DNA of 64,000 nt from RGIG7450 sp045633565 (GCA_045633565.1 JAZQYO010000007.1:135939-199938), one strand, 5' to 3'; positions 44,721 to 53,097 are shown, counted from the first letter of the stretch. Program-made: numbers and translations. The notes: generated by a model not told the origin, from the sequence alone.

Positions 44721-46265
44721 ATGGGGAAACTTAAAACATCTGCCGCTAAAAAGCCTTTAAATTTACATGCCATAATATTGTCGGTTTTGTATATTTTTTG
44801 TTTGCTGTGTTATGGCGGTTTTCACGAAACTACCCTTGTTATCGCCGGTATCCTGGTCGTAATTCCCCTGCTTTTAAAAAGAACCGCGATAAGAATTTCC
44901 ATTAATCAGTGTCTGTTTTTCCTTTTTGCGGTCTGGTATTTTTGTTGCTCTTTGCAGGGCGGATTTTTTATTGAACATGTTTCAAGGGGGCTCATGCCCT
45001 TTATAGTATTGTTGTTTTGGATATACATATCAAACACTCCCGGCTTAAAAAAGGATGCTATTATAATTATTACAAAGGCATCACTTTTCGTCGCCGTTAT
45101 CGCTATTATACACTGTCTGGCACAAAGCGTGGCTGACCGCACATTGTACAGGCTCACTTTCCCGTTTGATTATTCCAATGTCTGCGGAATTTATTTTGCC
45201 GTTTGCTTTTTCTGGTCAAAAAATATTTCTTCCCGGGGTTTCGCGTACTGGAAATTTATTTTTTTGGCTGCTGTAGTTTTATCTCAATCTGTCGGTGCAC
45301 TTGGTCTTCTGGTTCTGGCATTTACATACCAGCTGCTTAAAAACAAAAAGTATTTCATGGTATTAGGTGAAATTGCTATATTTGGTATTTTTGCATTCCT
45401 GCTGAGAGACAGGCTTTTGGAAAGCTCTGCTACATTCCTTGAAAGACTTCTTCAGATTCAGGACGGTATTTCCTGCATTTCGGACAACCCTATTGCCGGA
45501 ATCGGCGCAGGAAAATGGCAGTTTGCAAAGTGGTATTATCAAACAGGGTTTTACGGTGCACTTTTCCTGCACAGCAGCATTTTTGAGCTGGGTGTAAACT
45601 CAGGAATAGTCGGGATGGCTTTGTTCGCTGCGGTTTGTTTTTTTGAAGTAAAAAAGGCTTTTGTGCACAAACACAACTTTATACCTGCAGCGATTATTAT
45701 AGCCCACGGGTTAATGGATTTTTCATTTTCTTTCATCACAATCCTGGCAGCACTTGTTCTTTCTCTTGCTGATGCAGAGCAGGAAAAATCCTTTGCAGTT
45801 AATGTTTTTCCGGTGAAAATATCCTCCGCAGCTTTATGTCTGCTATTTGTTTTTCTTCTGACGGGGAATGTGCAGTCGACGGCTTTTCAACGGAACATTT
45901 CCCTCGGAATGACCGCAGGTCAAGCCTGCGAAACATTTGAGGAGAGCTTGTTTCTTAAAAACTCGGTTAAATCAGAACAGAGCCTTTGCGCACATCTCTA
46001 CCGTGAGAAACATTATAAGAATTCCATTAGTTTTGATAATTATAAATATCTGCCGACGGAAATGATACTTTATAATTCGATGAATATGAAAGATGGCGAA
46101 GCCTATCTTCTGGACAGGATAAGGATGCAGCCTTACAACGTTTATCTTAAAAGGCTTGTTACCGCCGAGTGTAGCGAAAGTTGTAAGGAAGAAATCAAAC
46201 GCATCACGCAGCAAGCCATCGAAAACTTGTCCTTTCTCGGCAAAATTCTTTACGATCTGATATGA
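44721..46265 (+). CDS. O-antigen ligase-like polytopic membrane protein
   Basis: 514 residues with about ten to twelve membrane helices and a C-terminal soluble part (about 390-514). The segment SDNPIAGIGAGKWQFAKWYYQTG, followed by LHSSIFELGVNSGIVGMALF, matches the large-loop signature of O-antigen ligase/polymerase (Wzy_C, PF04932) proteins that transfer or polymerise lipid-linked glycans. Acceptor and donor are unknown; no glycosyltransferase genes are adjacent. AAAGGAAAAATG start. Stop overlaps the longest form of the next ORF. Confidence 0.75.
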   Translation: MGKLKTSAAKKPLNLHAIILSVLYIFCLLCYGGFHETTLVIAGILVVIPLLLKRTAIRISINQCLFFLFAVWYFCCSLQGGFFIEHVSRGLMPFIVLLFWIYISNTPGLKKDAIIIITKASLFVAVIAIIHCLAQSVADRTLYRLTFPFDYSNVCGIYFAVCFFWSKNISSRGFAYWKFIFLAAVVLSQSVGALGLLVLAFTYQLLKNKKYFMVLGEIAIFGIFAFLLRDRLLESSATFLERLLQIQDGISCISDNPIAGIGAGKWQFAKWYYQTGFYGALFLHSSIFELGVNSGIVGMALFAAVCFFEVKKAFVHKHNFIPAAIIIAHGLMDFSFSFITILAALVLSLADAEQEKSFAVNVFPVKISSAALCLLFVFLLTGNVQSTAFQRNISLGMTAGQACETFEESLFLKNSVKSEQSLCAHLYREKHYKNSISFDNYKYLPTEMILYNSMNMKDGEAYLLDRIRMQPYNVYLKRLVTAECSESCKEEIKRITQQAIENLSFLGKILYDLI

Positions 46266-46288
46266 ATTTTATAAAAGGAGAAATATAT

Positions 46289-47788
46289 ATGAAAAAAACA
46301 AGACTTTTCACAGCTGTTTGCCTGGTTGTGGTGATGCTTGTTGCATCATTCCCTGCGGCTTTGGCATCGGAAGCAATTTCCTATGGAATATCGTGGCTTT
46401 TCAATCCTGTTGAAGGCGTAAGGGGCTATGTTTACGCTTCATCCCCTCATGGCTTTATCATCAAGGATTATGAAAATGACACCACGGCTTTGGTTAGCGA
46501 CAAAGGTGCTGCTATACCCAATACGCCGAAAAACTTCACGTATGTAGGAGAAGATGGAATAATTAGCTTCTACAATTACAGTGACGGTAGCTCCGGAATA
46601 ATGGATGCAAACGGAAATGATATTATTTCAGTCGGAGAAGACGAAGGTGTGTATGAATTATGCGAAAATCGTTTTGCCTACGTCAAAGAGAATGAGGAAG
46701 GATATTACACATACGGCGTAATAGACAAAGATCTCAATGAAATCATCCCCATGATTTACGACTATATCTACGCAAATGGGCTAATATGCTGCTCCAACGA
46801 TGAAGGATATTATATCTATGATAACGACGGCGCCCTTATTGCACAGCATCCTTATGATGAAAACAGCTATATTTCACTGGTTGGTGCAAATGACAGATAT
46901 ATGATCTGTGAATACAACCCTTCAGCGGATACATCAGTTACAAAAATTATGCACATTAACGGAAGTGTTATTGCTACTATAGACGGCTGGGCATATAGCT
47001 TTACGGACTCTGTTCTCTACCGTACGGGTTATTCCGGTGACAATTATTACTATTACTACTATGATATGGACGGCAATCTTCTTGGCAAGGAAGCCGGAGA
47101 AGATGCGTGGAACGACGGAAGCTTGTATCAAAAATTTGCAACTGACGGCAACCTCTCAAACTACAGGGTGGATTATATAAATTATCGTGAAGTGGTGGTT
47201 GACCAAGCAGGAAATATTGTTTTTGATAATCCCGATAATATGAGCATCTGGAGCATTATTGATGACAGGTTTATAACAGTTTATGATGATGGATACACAG
47301 GTCTTTACCAAATAGATGGAACGCCAATCATTCTTCCTGATTATTATGACGAAATTTCTTACTGTAAAGAACTTGACATATTTGCGTTTGGAAAAGACCT
47401 TCAGGTTTCCATTGCAAAACTTACACCTGCTACTCCCGCTACCCCCACTATTTCAGTTGATGTTTACGGCAAACCGGTTGAGTTTGACCAGCCTCCTGTA
47501 TTAAAAGACGGCAGAACTCTTGTTCCTGTTCGTGCAATTTCCGAAGCACTTGGTGCATCGGTTGATTGGGATGAGGCTACACAAACTGTTACCGCAACAC
47601 TTGGTGATACAGTTGTAAAACTTGTTATAAACAGCAACCGGATGCTTGTCAATGACAAGGTAATTGAAATTGACGTTCCGGCAGAAATAATAAACAGCAG
47701 AACTCTGATTCCCGTAAGAGCGATAAGCGAAGCTTTCGGCTGTCAGGTTGATTGGGATGATGACAACTATCGCGTTATCATCAGCTGA
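46289..47788 (+). CDS. Secreted WG-repeat protein with copper-amine-oxidase N-like C-terminal domain
   Basis: 499 residues. Signal peptide about 1-27, then a series of WG/KWG-like beta repeats (SGIMDANGNDIIS, YGVIDKDLNEIIPM, GLYQIDGTPIILPD) and a C-terminal PF07833 stalk domain with the duplicated motif DGRTLVPVRAISEALGASVDWD and SRTLIPVRAISEAFGCQVDWD. Probably an extracellular binding or structural protein. The ATG at 46289 follows AAAGGAG; the ATG at 46262 is less likely. 23 bases after the membrane protein gene, so cotranscribed and possibly functionally linked. Confidence 0.85.
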   Translation: MKKTRLFTAVCLVVVMLVASFPAALASEAISYGISWLFNPVEGVRGYVYASSPHGFIIKDYENDTTALVSDKGAAIPNTPKNFTYVGEDGIISFYNYSDGSSGIMDANGNDIISVGEDEGVYELCENRFAYVKENEEGYYTYGVIDKDLNEIIPMIYDYIYANGLICCSNDEGYYIYDNDGALIAQHPYDENSYISLVGANDRYMICEYNPSADTSVTKIMHINGSVIATIDGWAYSFTDSVLYRTGYSGDNYYYYYYDMDGNLLGKEAGEDAWNDGSLYQKFATDGNLSNYRVDYINYREVVVDQAGNIVFDNPDNMSIWSIIDDRFITVYDDGYTGLYQIDGTPIILPDYYDEISYCKELDIFAFGKDLQVSIAKLTPATPATPTISVDVYGKPVEFDQPPVLKDGRTLVPVRAISEALGASVDWDEATQTVTATLGDTVVKLVINSNRMLVNDKVIEIDVPAEIINSRTLIPVRAISEAFGCQVDWDDDNYRVIIS

Positions 47789-47804
47789 AAATAATGCAAA
47801 AATA

Positions 47805-47857
47805 AAGAGTAGGAAAGGCTACCGGTAAGGAAACATTGGCCTTTCCTGCTCTTTTTT
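47805..47857 (+). terminator. Terminator after WG-repeat gene
   Basis: AAGAGTAGGAAAGGC stem with one mismatch, 19-base loop and T6 tail. Confidence 0.75.
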
Positions 47858-47983
47858 ATTACCCGGTAAACACGAATATTCGTTTTGCAGATTAATACAA
47901 TCCTTGCAAATTTATAAAATCAACAAAACGACAATTTTCTTCAACGCCTCGCTTCTTCTCGCCCCGCGAGCGCTCGGCATTAA

Positions 47984-48040
47984 ATCAGGTTATTCGCCCG
48001 AGGGCTCATAACCCTCGGCCGGCAATTCAAACACACCCAC
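47984..48040 (+). pseudogene. Possible decayed tRNA-Met fragment
   Basis: 48000-48018 folds into a short stem with the loop CTCATAA, identical to a tRNA-Met anticodon arm core (GGGCTCATAACCC), followed by GGCCGGCAATTCAAA, similar to the variable and T-arm region. The rest of the cloverleaf is not recognisable. It lies on the opposite strand to the att copy 40 bases further on. Could also be a chance hairpin. Confidence 0.3.
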
Positions 48041-48047
48041 ATAAACG

Positions 48048-48075
48048 AAAAAAGAACACCTGATGGTGTTCTTCT
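48048..48075 (-). terminator. Original tRNA-fMet terminator, now stranded
   Basis: Minus strand stem AAGAACACC with GGTGTTCTT and a T6 tail, about 10 bases past the 3' end of the left tRNA fragment. Before integration it would have ended the tRNA-fMet transcript. Confidence 0.75.
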
Positions 48076-48080
48076 TTCAT

Positions 48081-48128
48081 TTTGGTTGCGGAGGGCGGAT
48101 TTGAACCACCGACCTTCGGGTTATGAGC
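48081..48128. repeat. Left attachment site: 48-bp copy of tRNA-fMet 3' end
   Basis: Perfect direct repeat of 58765-58812, covering the tRNA-fMet 3' part from the anticodon loop (CAT) through the T arm to CCA. Beyond 48128 the tRNA 5' half is missing. Confidence 0.95.
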
Positions 48129-48199
48129 TGATACATTGATGTCTGCCTTAAAATTGACGTAGTCGGCAAGACGGGTATGGATATCCCAAAACCGACCAA

Positions 48200-48209
48200 T
48201 GAGCCGACC
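48200..48209 (+). repeat. Candidate integrase arm-type site, left end
   Basis: TGAGCCGACC, also present at 58661-58670 in the same orientation. CCGACCAAT occurs beside both (48192-48200 and 58665-58673). They sit 70-110 bases inside the two attachment sites. Confidence 0.45.
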
Positions 48210-48336
48210 GATATTCAAGGCGAATGCAATGGTAAATTTAACATCTAAGGCTGGCTGGTGGTATTTGAGGCAATTTTGTTGATTTAATTCCTAGAGGGAA
48301 ACTATAGTAGCATACTGACATAAGTTTTTTGTGGAT

Positions 48337-48834
48337 TTATTCAGCAACGTCTTCGGTTAGGTCGCTAACATTTTCTTTAATTGTATCTATTCTAAAAATT
48401 ACCATAGAAAGCGCAAGCAAAGTTGCTCTGAATGCAAATTTAAGCTCATGAGGAGTTATATATTTTCGGGCATGGATACATTCGTTACGTATGTTAAAGG
48501 AATTACTATTATACATAATGTGGTATATATACAAAAAATCAGGTACATTTTCAAAACTGTGTTGTTTCTCGTATATTAAATCGAGCAATTCACGAAGTAA
48601 CGAACTTGGGTCATTGGCTAGCATAAACTCAGTTTTGCTCTTTTTGAATGGAAAGATTCCAAGCAGTGTGGCTAATTCCCTGATTTTCAGTTCCAACACA
48701 GGAAAAAGTTGAGATAATAGACCTAAGGTTATGTTTTTTGAGTATGGTAACAATTCTATTTCAACCTTAGTGTTTATTGATTCGTACAATTCCTGTTCTT
48801 TGGAAAATGCAGACAAAGTGATTTCGGTGTGCAT
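48337..48834 (-). CDS. Hypothetical protein, HEPN-like C-terminal part of a frameshifted gene
   Basis: 165 codons from the first ATG, but the frame is open for 21 more codons upstream to 48898, where it meets the previous ORF. Mostly helical. FNIRNECIHARKY contains RN and an Rx4H spacing like HEPN ribonuclease or DUF4209-type proteins; many such proteins act in toxin or abortive-infection systems, which is only a suggestion. No ribosome binding site precedes the ATG, so this is probably the 3' part of one gene with 48893-49087, split by a single-base frameshift near 48893-48900. Confidence 0.5.
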   Translation of the reverse strand: MHTEITLSAFSKEQELYESINTKVEIELLPYSKNITLGLLSQLFPVLELKIRELATLLGIFPFKKSKTEFMLANDPSSLLRELLDLIYEKQHSFENVPDFLYIYHIMYNSNSFNIRNECIHARKYITPHELKFAFRATLLALSMVIFRIDTIKENVSDLTEDVAE

Positions 48835-48892
48835 CCTATAAGCGTCGTGAAGGCTTTTTACATAGACTTGAGATTCGAGGATGTTTAAAAAT

Positions 48893-49087
48893 TTATACTA
48901 ATATACTTATGTAGTAGGAAAGCACATTTCTTGCAGGAGAATTGTTTGTGCGAAATTCTTCCCAAGAGGCAACGTTTTTTAATTCGAAGTTTTCTTCTGT
49001 TTGAGAAATTAACCATTGCCATTCTTGCGAATGTGCCAATAAGCCATCCACGTATTTTACTTCTGTTTCATGCTCTAGATAGTTCAA
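48893..49087 (-). CDS. Hypothetical protein, N-terminal part of the frameshifted gene
   Basis: 64 codons from TTG at 49087, which has AGGAG at good distance; longer in-frame starts (GTG 49096, GTG 49141) lack better support. Ends ARNVLSYYISILV. Removing one base near its stop joins it to the open frame that continues into the next ORF (KFLNILESQVYVKSLHDAYRM). A promoter lies upstream. It may instead be an independent small protein. First gene inside the left attachment end apart from the integrase side. Confidence 0.45.
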   Translation of the reverse strand: MNYLEHETEVKYVDGLLAHSQEWQWLISQTEENFELKNVASWEEFRTNNSPARNVLSYYISILV

Positions 49088-49149
49088 GATTAACACGCTC
49101 CTAAGTTTTATAAAATTTGCGGAAAATAGATAATTAATCACTTTGTTAA

Positions 49150-49178
49150 ATTATATCATAGAATAAATGTTAAATCAA
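49150..49178 (-). promoter_or_regulatory. Sigma-A promoter of HEPN-like gene
   Basis: Minus strand TTGATT (49178-49173), 17-bp spacer, TATAAT (49155-49150). Confidence 0.65.
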
Positions 49179-49238
49179 ACAGACGGTTAGTTAAAAATAA
49201 AAATCCCTAAGCGCGCAAGAGTGCTTAGGGATTTTATA

Positions 49239-50057
49239 TTAAGAGCGTCTAAGCAAGATAGAATCTAATTTTTCAGCAGCTTCTATATCCATCTCAGGTA
49301 AGACATGGGTATATGTATTTAGCGTTATATTTACATCAGAATGACCGAGTCTTTGTTGTACGACTCGCGGATTAACTCCCGCTTGAATCAAAGCAGTAGC
49401 ATTGCTGTGCCTTAGGTCGTGCAAGCGAATCTTCGGCAGGTCGTTAGACTCAACAAAGCGCTCCCACTTTTGCGTCATAGAATCAGGCTTTATTGGAGAA
49501 CCGTCTTTTTGATGGATGACAAAATTCAAGTCCTGAAATCCACCCCCATATTCTAAGGCATCCATTTCATACTGAGCTTTAGCTAACGCCAAAACATCCA
49601 TCACATCTTTGCCTAAGGATATATCACGAATGCCGGCTTCGCTCTTAGGTGCTTTAATAATACAACCATCTTCGCCGTTTACCATATTATAACGCACTTT
49701 AAGGAGATTGTTTTTGAAATCTATATTTTCCCAACGCAAGGCTAGCAATTCTCCACGTCTTAAACCAACCATAACCAATAGAAAAACAGGAAGATACATA
49801 TCGGTGCCGCTTGCTACATCAAGAACCTTTTGAATCATCTCGGGAGGATATACAGCCGCACGATACTTTTTGAGTTTTGGCAATTCTACCGCTTCGCAAG
49901 GATTATGAGGAATGATTCGGAGTTTAACTGCTTTTTTCAAAGCGGCATTGTAAATTAAAAAATGTTTGTTTCGAGAAGAATGCCACCTGCCTGCAGGAAC
50001 AGATTTCCTTGAAACACAAGGGAAAACTATAGTTAGAGGCAGGTGACAAAGCATCAT
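49239..50057 (-). CDS. Tyrosine site-specific integrase, N-terminal half missing
   Basis: 272 codons, of which about 245 match the integrase. The catalytic domain is complete: GLRRGELLALRW (Arg), the Lys-containing beta hairpin, HDLRHSNATALIQAG (HxxR), LGHSDVNITLNTYTHV (His and nucleophile Tyr). The arm-binding and most of the core-binding domain (about 130 residues in relatives) are absent; identity to integrase starts near RNKHFLIYNAALKKAV (about 49975). The first 27 codons are unrelated and overlap a CACCTGC inverted repeat. No ribosome binding site precedes the ATG. Likely inactive alone, though it is the best candidate for the enzyme that inserted the element into tRNA-fMet. Confidence 0.85.
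   Translation of the reverse strand: MMLCHLPLTIVFPCVSRKSVPAGRWHSSRNKHFLIYNAALKKAVKLRIIPHNPCEAVELPKLKKYRAAVYPPEMIQKVLDVASGTDMYLPVFLLVMVGLRRGELLALRWENIDFKNNLLKVRYNMVNGEDGCIIKAPKSEAGIRDISLGKDVMDVLALAKAQYEMDALEYGGGFQDLNFVIHQKDGSPIKPDSMTQKWERFVESNDLPKIRLHDLRHSNATALIQAGVNPRVVQQRLGHSDVNITLNTYTHVLPEMDIEAAEKLDSILLRRS
49984..50045. repeat. CACCTGC inverted pair, left
   Basis: CACCTGCCT at 49984-49992 and AGGCAGGTG at 50037-50045, a 9-bp inverted pair with a 44-base loop, at the breakpoint of the truncated integrase. Confidence 0.6.
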
Positions 50058-50766
50058 AAACTAGTCGTCCCAATCGTCATCAAGAAAGTCATCGAACTCA
50101 TCATCTTCGTCATAATCAGGTTCGTTGACCACTTCAGTATTTGTTGATTGGTCAGTTGTTTGAGAAGCGGGAGATTCTTTCGGAGTAATATAGCCATCAT
50201 CACAACATTCATAAACGCATCTGCTTTTTTCTTCTTGTGATTTGCAGATTTCAACAAACTCCTCCCAAGTGAGGTAAAATCTTTTTGTAAAGCCGCCGAT
50301 AGTACTCTTATCGTAGGCTAAGGTTACATATTCAGTAATATTTATAACTTCTTCAGGTAAAAACTCTTTCGCACCTAATGCCTCTGCCATTGAATCGGCA
50401 AAGGTGTCATAATACTGTGTTTTTTCGGGGTATGTTTGTTTGATATAATAAGAGCTAATTTCTGTATCTTCAGGCAACATACCTGTTGCAATTTTATAAC
50501 AAGTTGTGTAATCTTTGAGCTCATAAAGGACTTCGACTGCATCTTTGCCTTTGCTAGTTATAGTAAAGGCTGCACCGTCTATTTTGGAAAAATAGTGGCC
50601 GGGAGGAACTTCGTCAATTATCGGATATTTGTACTTGCCTTGATTGTTGCTGGTTATACGACGGGGCTGACTTATAACTTCTGCGGGGTTTCTTTTTTTA
50701 ATATTTCTTTTGATATGCATTGATATCTCTCCTTTTCTATATATGTCCTATTATTTGTCACCTGCC
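50038..50766. repeat. 13-bp perfect inverted repeats around the acidic-tail gene
   Basis: GGCAGGTGACAAA at 50038-50050 and its exact reverse complement at 50754-50766 enclose the 219-residue gene with little to spare. No transposase lies between them. They include two of the four CACCTGC sites. Confidence 0.65.
50061..50720 (-). CDS. Hypothetical protein with highly acidic C-terminal tail
   Basis: 219 residues, cytoplasmic. The N-terminus is basic (KRNIKKRN); the middle has PPGHYFSKIDGAAFTITSKGKDAVEVLYELKD, a beta-rich pattern also seen in small replication-module proteins of Firmicutes elements; the C-terminus is almost only Asp/Glu with Phe and Trp. Such a tail is found in single-stranded-DNA-binding proteins of phages, so an ssDNA-related role beside the ATPase is possible but unproven. 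AAGGAGAG precedes the ATG. Enclosed by 13-bp inverted repeats. Confidence 0.7.
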   Translation of the reverse strand: MHIKRNIKKRNPAEVISQPRRITSNNQGKYKYPIIDEVPPGHYFSKIDGAAFTITSKGKDAVEVLYELKDYTTCYKIATGMLPEDTEISSYYIKQTYPEKTQYYDTFADSMAEALGAKEFLPEEVINITEYVTLAYDKSTIGGFTKRFYLTWEEFVEICKSQEEKSRCVYECCDDGYITPKESPASQTTDQSTNTEVVNEPDYDEDDEFDDFLDDDWDD

Positions 50767-50812
50767 GCAAATGAGAGCTAAAACATTAGAAAACTTCAAA
50801 ATGCAGCAGGTG
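50759..50812. repeat. CACCTGC inverted pair, right
   Basis: CACCTGC at 50759-50765 and GCAGGTG at 50806-50812; with a mismatch the stem extends to ten positions. It lies between the ATPase gene and the acidic-tail gene, a plausible place for a replication origin or operator. Confidence 0.5.
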
Positions 50813-50843
50813 ATTGATTAATTTTAAAACAGGAGCATTCGCA

Positions 50844-52361
50844 CTAGCTGACCTTAAATTTTGTGGGACTTTTTATCGTCGATATCGTCGGTGCCGACGA
50901 TGATTTTTTTCTTTCTATGGTCAAATACCGGTCTTTATTTCGACCTTTTTTAACCGAGATACCAAGACTATCGAATTCAGCCTTATATAAAGATAATTTT
51001 CTCGATAGACTATTTGCCATTTTTGGAAACGACGACGGAATACCAACCCCTACATAAACTAGGGGTAGGTATGATTTTAGTTTTAACAGCAAGTCACTAG
51101 CCGAACCATACCACGAGCCTTCGTTGTCAATTAAGTATTTCACACATTCAATCAACGGATTTTCGCCAACGGCTGATTCTGTTGCTAGCGAGATGTTGTT
51201 TTCATAGGCAACGATAAATTCATCGCCCAAGCCTTGCTTAATAGCTTCTGCTATGACGTAGCCGTATTTTGCAAAATCTGCCATGCGTGGATATTTACCT
51301 AGCCTAACAGTTTCGTATAACAATAGTGCTTTAGAAATTACAGAGAAAATATCATCAAGAATGCCGGGTAAGCACGCATCCAACCTCTGATATAACTCTT
51401 GGTCGGGACATCTCTTTTTCTCGTCGATACGGGCCAAGTATACTATAATTGTACGGTCGAGCAAGTCGCTCTGCGAAATTTCCAAATTTATTCCGTTGAG
51501 CGCCACTAATCTTTTAATATTGATGGCAATCTCAGAGTTATCGGAGTACAACTTTCTCTTAATAAGCGTTCCTCCGGTGGAAGCTTGGCAAAGGACGTTA
51601 GCAGTATCAGCCTTTAGTTTGCCGACGTTATCAAAGATGCAAAAATAGTTGTTGCTGAGCGTGGTGATAAGATCATCGCTCTCGTCAGGCATAACAAAAA
51701 CATCTTTGCTTGTAGGACTTATGAGTAGCGAAAGAATTTTCATAAAGGTGGTTTTGCCAGCACCTTTTTCCCCTTCGACTACCAACACTGGATGGCTAAT
51801 ACCTGGAATAAAAGCTGTGCAAATATATACCGCGACTAAAAGCGATTGTTGCTCGTTTAAACCGAGGAAATCTGCAAGGAAAGCTCTTAAGCTGTATTCT
51901 GTGGAAACTGGGAATTTCTGTTCTTTCAGCGTTGGGGGAGATAGGAAATTCACGTCTTTTATGGTGTTTTTTCCTATAATACTTACGTTGTTTGCAGTGA
52001 TTTTTACCACTTGCTTTGCGGGGTTGTTCAAGTCGTAATAAATGGAATCGTCAAAGCAAGCAATTCGTTGAAACACCGGGACTGTTTCTGCATTATGCAT
52101 TGCCAAAGCACAAACAGTATCATAAGCATTTGAGACATCGCCACTTTTGACAGTCTTGTTTTTTTGAGTGAAATACAACTGTCGGAAAAGTGACTTCGCG
52201 TTATGTGCTTCTGAGAGGTAAACGAGTGTAGTGTCTGTACCCAAGGTGCATAGAACATAAAGTTCACCGTTCTGGTCTTTAAAGACTTCACATTGTTGTG
52301 CGATGATGTTGAATATAACATCAGAAGCATTTAAGGGATTAGAAATTAATTTGATTTTCAT
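50844..52361 (-). CDS. Helicase/primase-like P-loop ATPase of the element
   Basis: 505 residues. Walker A is GEKGAGKT (about 197-204) in a VLVVEGEKGAGKTTFMKIL context, Walker B candidate CIFDNVG (about 240), and sensor-like LVALNGI and SDLLDRTIIVYL follow. This layout fits replicative helicase-type ATPases (SF3/D5-like or DUF927-like) found in integrative elements and satellites. The N-terminal 150 residues are beta-rich, without a recognisable primase catalytic triad. AGAAAGGATGG precedes the ATG. Probably drives replication of the excised element. Confidence 0.75.
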   Translation of the reverse strand: MKIKLISNPLNASDVIFNIIAQQCEVFKDQNGELYVLCTLGTDTTLVYLSEAHNAKSLFRQLYFTQKNKTVKSGDVSNAYDTVCALAMHNAETVPVFQRIACFDDSIYYDLNNPAKQVVKITANNVSIIGKNTIKDVNFLSPPTLKEQKFPVSTEYSLRAFLADFLGLNEQQSLLVAVYICTAFIPGISHPVLVVEGEKGAGKTTFMKILSLLISPTSKDVFVMPDESDDLITTLSNNYFCIFDNVGKLKADTANVLCQASTGGTLIKRKLYSDNSEIAINIKRLVALNGINLEISQSDLLDRTIIVYLARIDEKKRCPDQELYQRLDACLPGILDDIFSVISKALLLYETVRLGKYPRMADFAKYGYVIAEAIKQGLGDEFIVAYENNISLATESAVGENPLIECVKYLIDNEGSWYGSASDLLLKLKSYLPLVYVGVGIPSSFPKMANSLSRKLSLYKAEFDSLGISVKKGRNKDRYLTIERKKSSSAPTISTIKSPTKFKVS

Positions 52362-52418
52362 TTGGGACCATCCTTTCTGTACTAGGAGAGGGCGCTGAAC
52401 GCCCTCCCACTCATTTGA

Positions 52419-52793
52419 TTATGCTGCCATTAGCGGTCTTTCCACAAGTTTTCTATTCGCAAAAATACGATAGGTTTTGTAGTTGTGTGCTTCGAAAACG
52501 ATGTCGGCATCAAATGTTAAACCGACAAGTTCATCGAAATTATCAAACTGAATATTTGCGTCAGCAAGAAATTTAAAAAATTCTTGACTGCGAGGGTTCG
52601 AAACGTCGTTAACAAGTTCTTCGCGAAAAGCAAAGGAGTTGCGAGAGATGCTTCCCATTACGACGAAGTCGAGAGAAAGAAAATGTATGCCGTCTGTTGA
52701 AACGGAATAACTTGTGTCAATTACTACAGCGCGATATTTTTCGTTTGTCATAGGGACATCGAAATCGGCGTAGTCTAGTTCGTAAGTTCTCAT
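52419..52793 (-). CDS. Hypothetical protein
   Basis: 124 residues, acidic and beta-rich, no family recognised. The segment RTYELDYADFDVP, with later FREELVNDVSNPRSQEFFKFLADANI, is reminiscent of small phage or element proteins next to helicase genes (DUF669-like), but I cannot assign it. Strong AAAGGAGAG site. 57 bases upstream of the ATPase and in the same operon, so a replication accessory role is plausible. Confidence 0.65.
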   Translation of the reverse strand: MRTYELDYADFDVPMTNEKYRAVVIDTSYSVSTDGIHFLSLDFVVMGSISRNSFAFREELVNDVSNPRSQEFFKFLADANIQFDNFDELVGLTFDADIVFEAHNYKTYRIFANRKLVERPLMAA

Positions 52794-52871
52794 AAGACTC
52801 TCCTTTCCGATTACTTGTATTGCGGTAGTTAACCGCTTTTAAACTTCTCGTTCGGACTCACGTAGCCTGAT

Positions 52872-52907
52872 ATTATAATTCAAGTGCACTGTAGACTAAT
52901 TGGTCTA
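52872..52907 (-). promoter_or_regulatory. Promoter with overlapping palindromic operator
   Basis: Minus strand TATAAT (52877-52872). The -35 position falls within a near-perfect 16-bp palindrome (TAGACTAATTGGTCTA on plus, 52892-52907), so a dimeric regulator probably controls the replication operon. The rest of the 52794-53160 gap is AT-rich, with two hairpins near its right end. Confidence 0.5.
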
Positions 52908-53097
52908 TGGGAAGTTTTTCAGCAATCTTTTGTAAAAATTATAAGGTGCGTTTTGCTCACTCTGCAGTAGTTTGCGAAACACGATGCACAGAAGGTGTAA
53001 TTTCTTCTAGCATAGCTAAAGTATATTACATAAAAATAAATTAACATAGTGTCGTTTAAAAACAAAAAACCGGCAAGCATATCACGTTACTTAAGGA

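Noticed and set aside
48027..48218. 63-codon minus-strand ORF across the left att site
   Set aside because: Derived from the tRNA fragment and its terminator, no coding signal.
50038..50766. 13-bp inverted repeats considered as insertion-sequence ends
   Set aside because: The enclosed protein has no transposase features and no target-site duplication is evident; kept only as an unexplained repeat.
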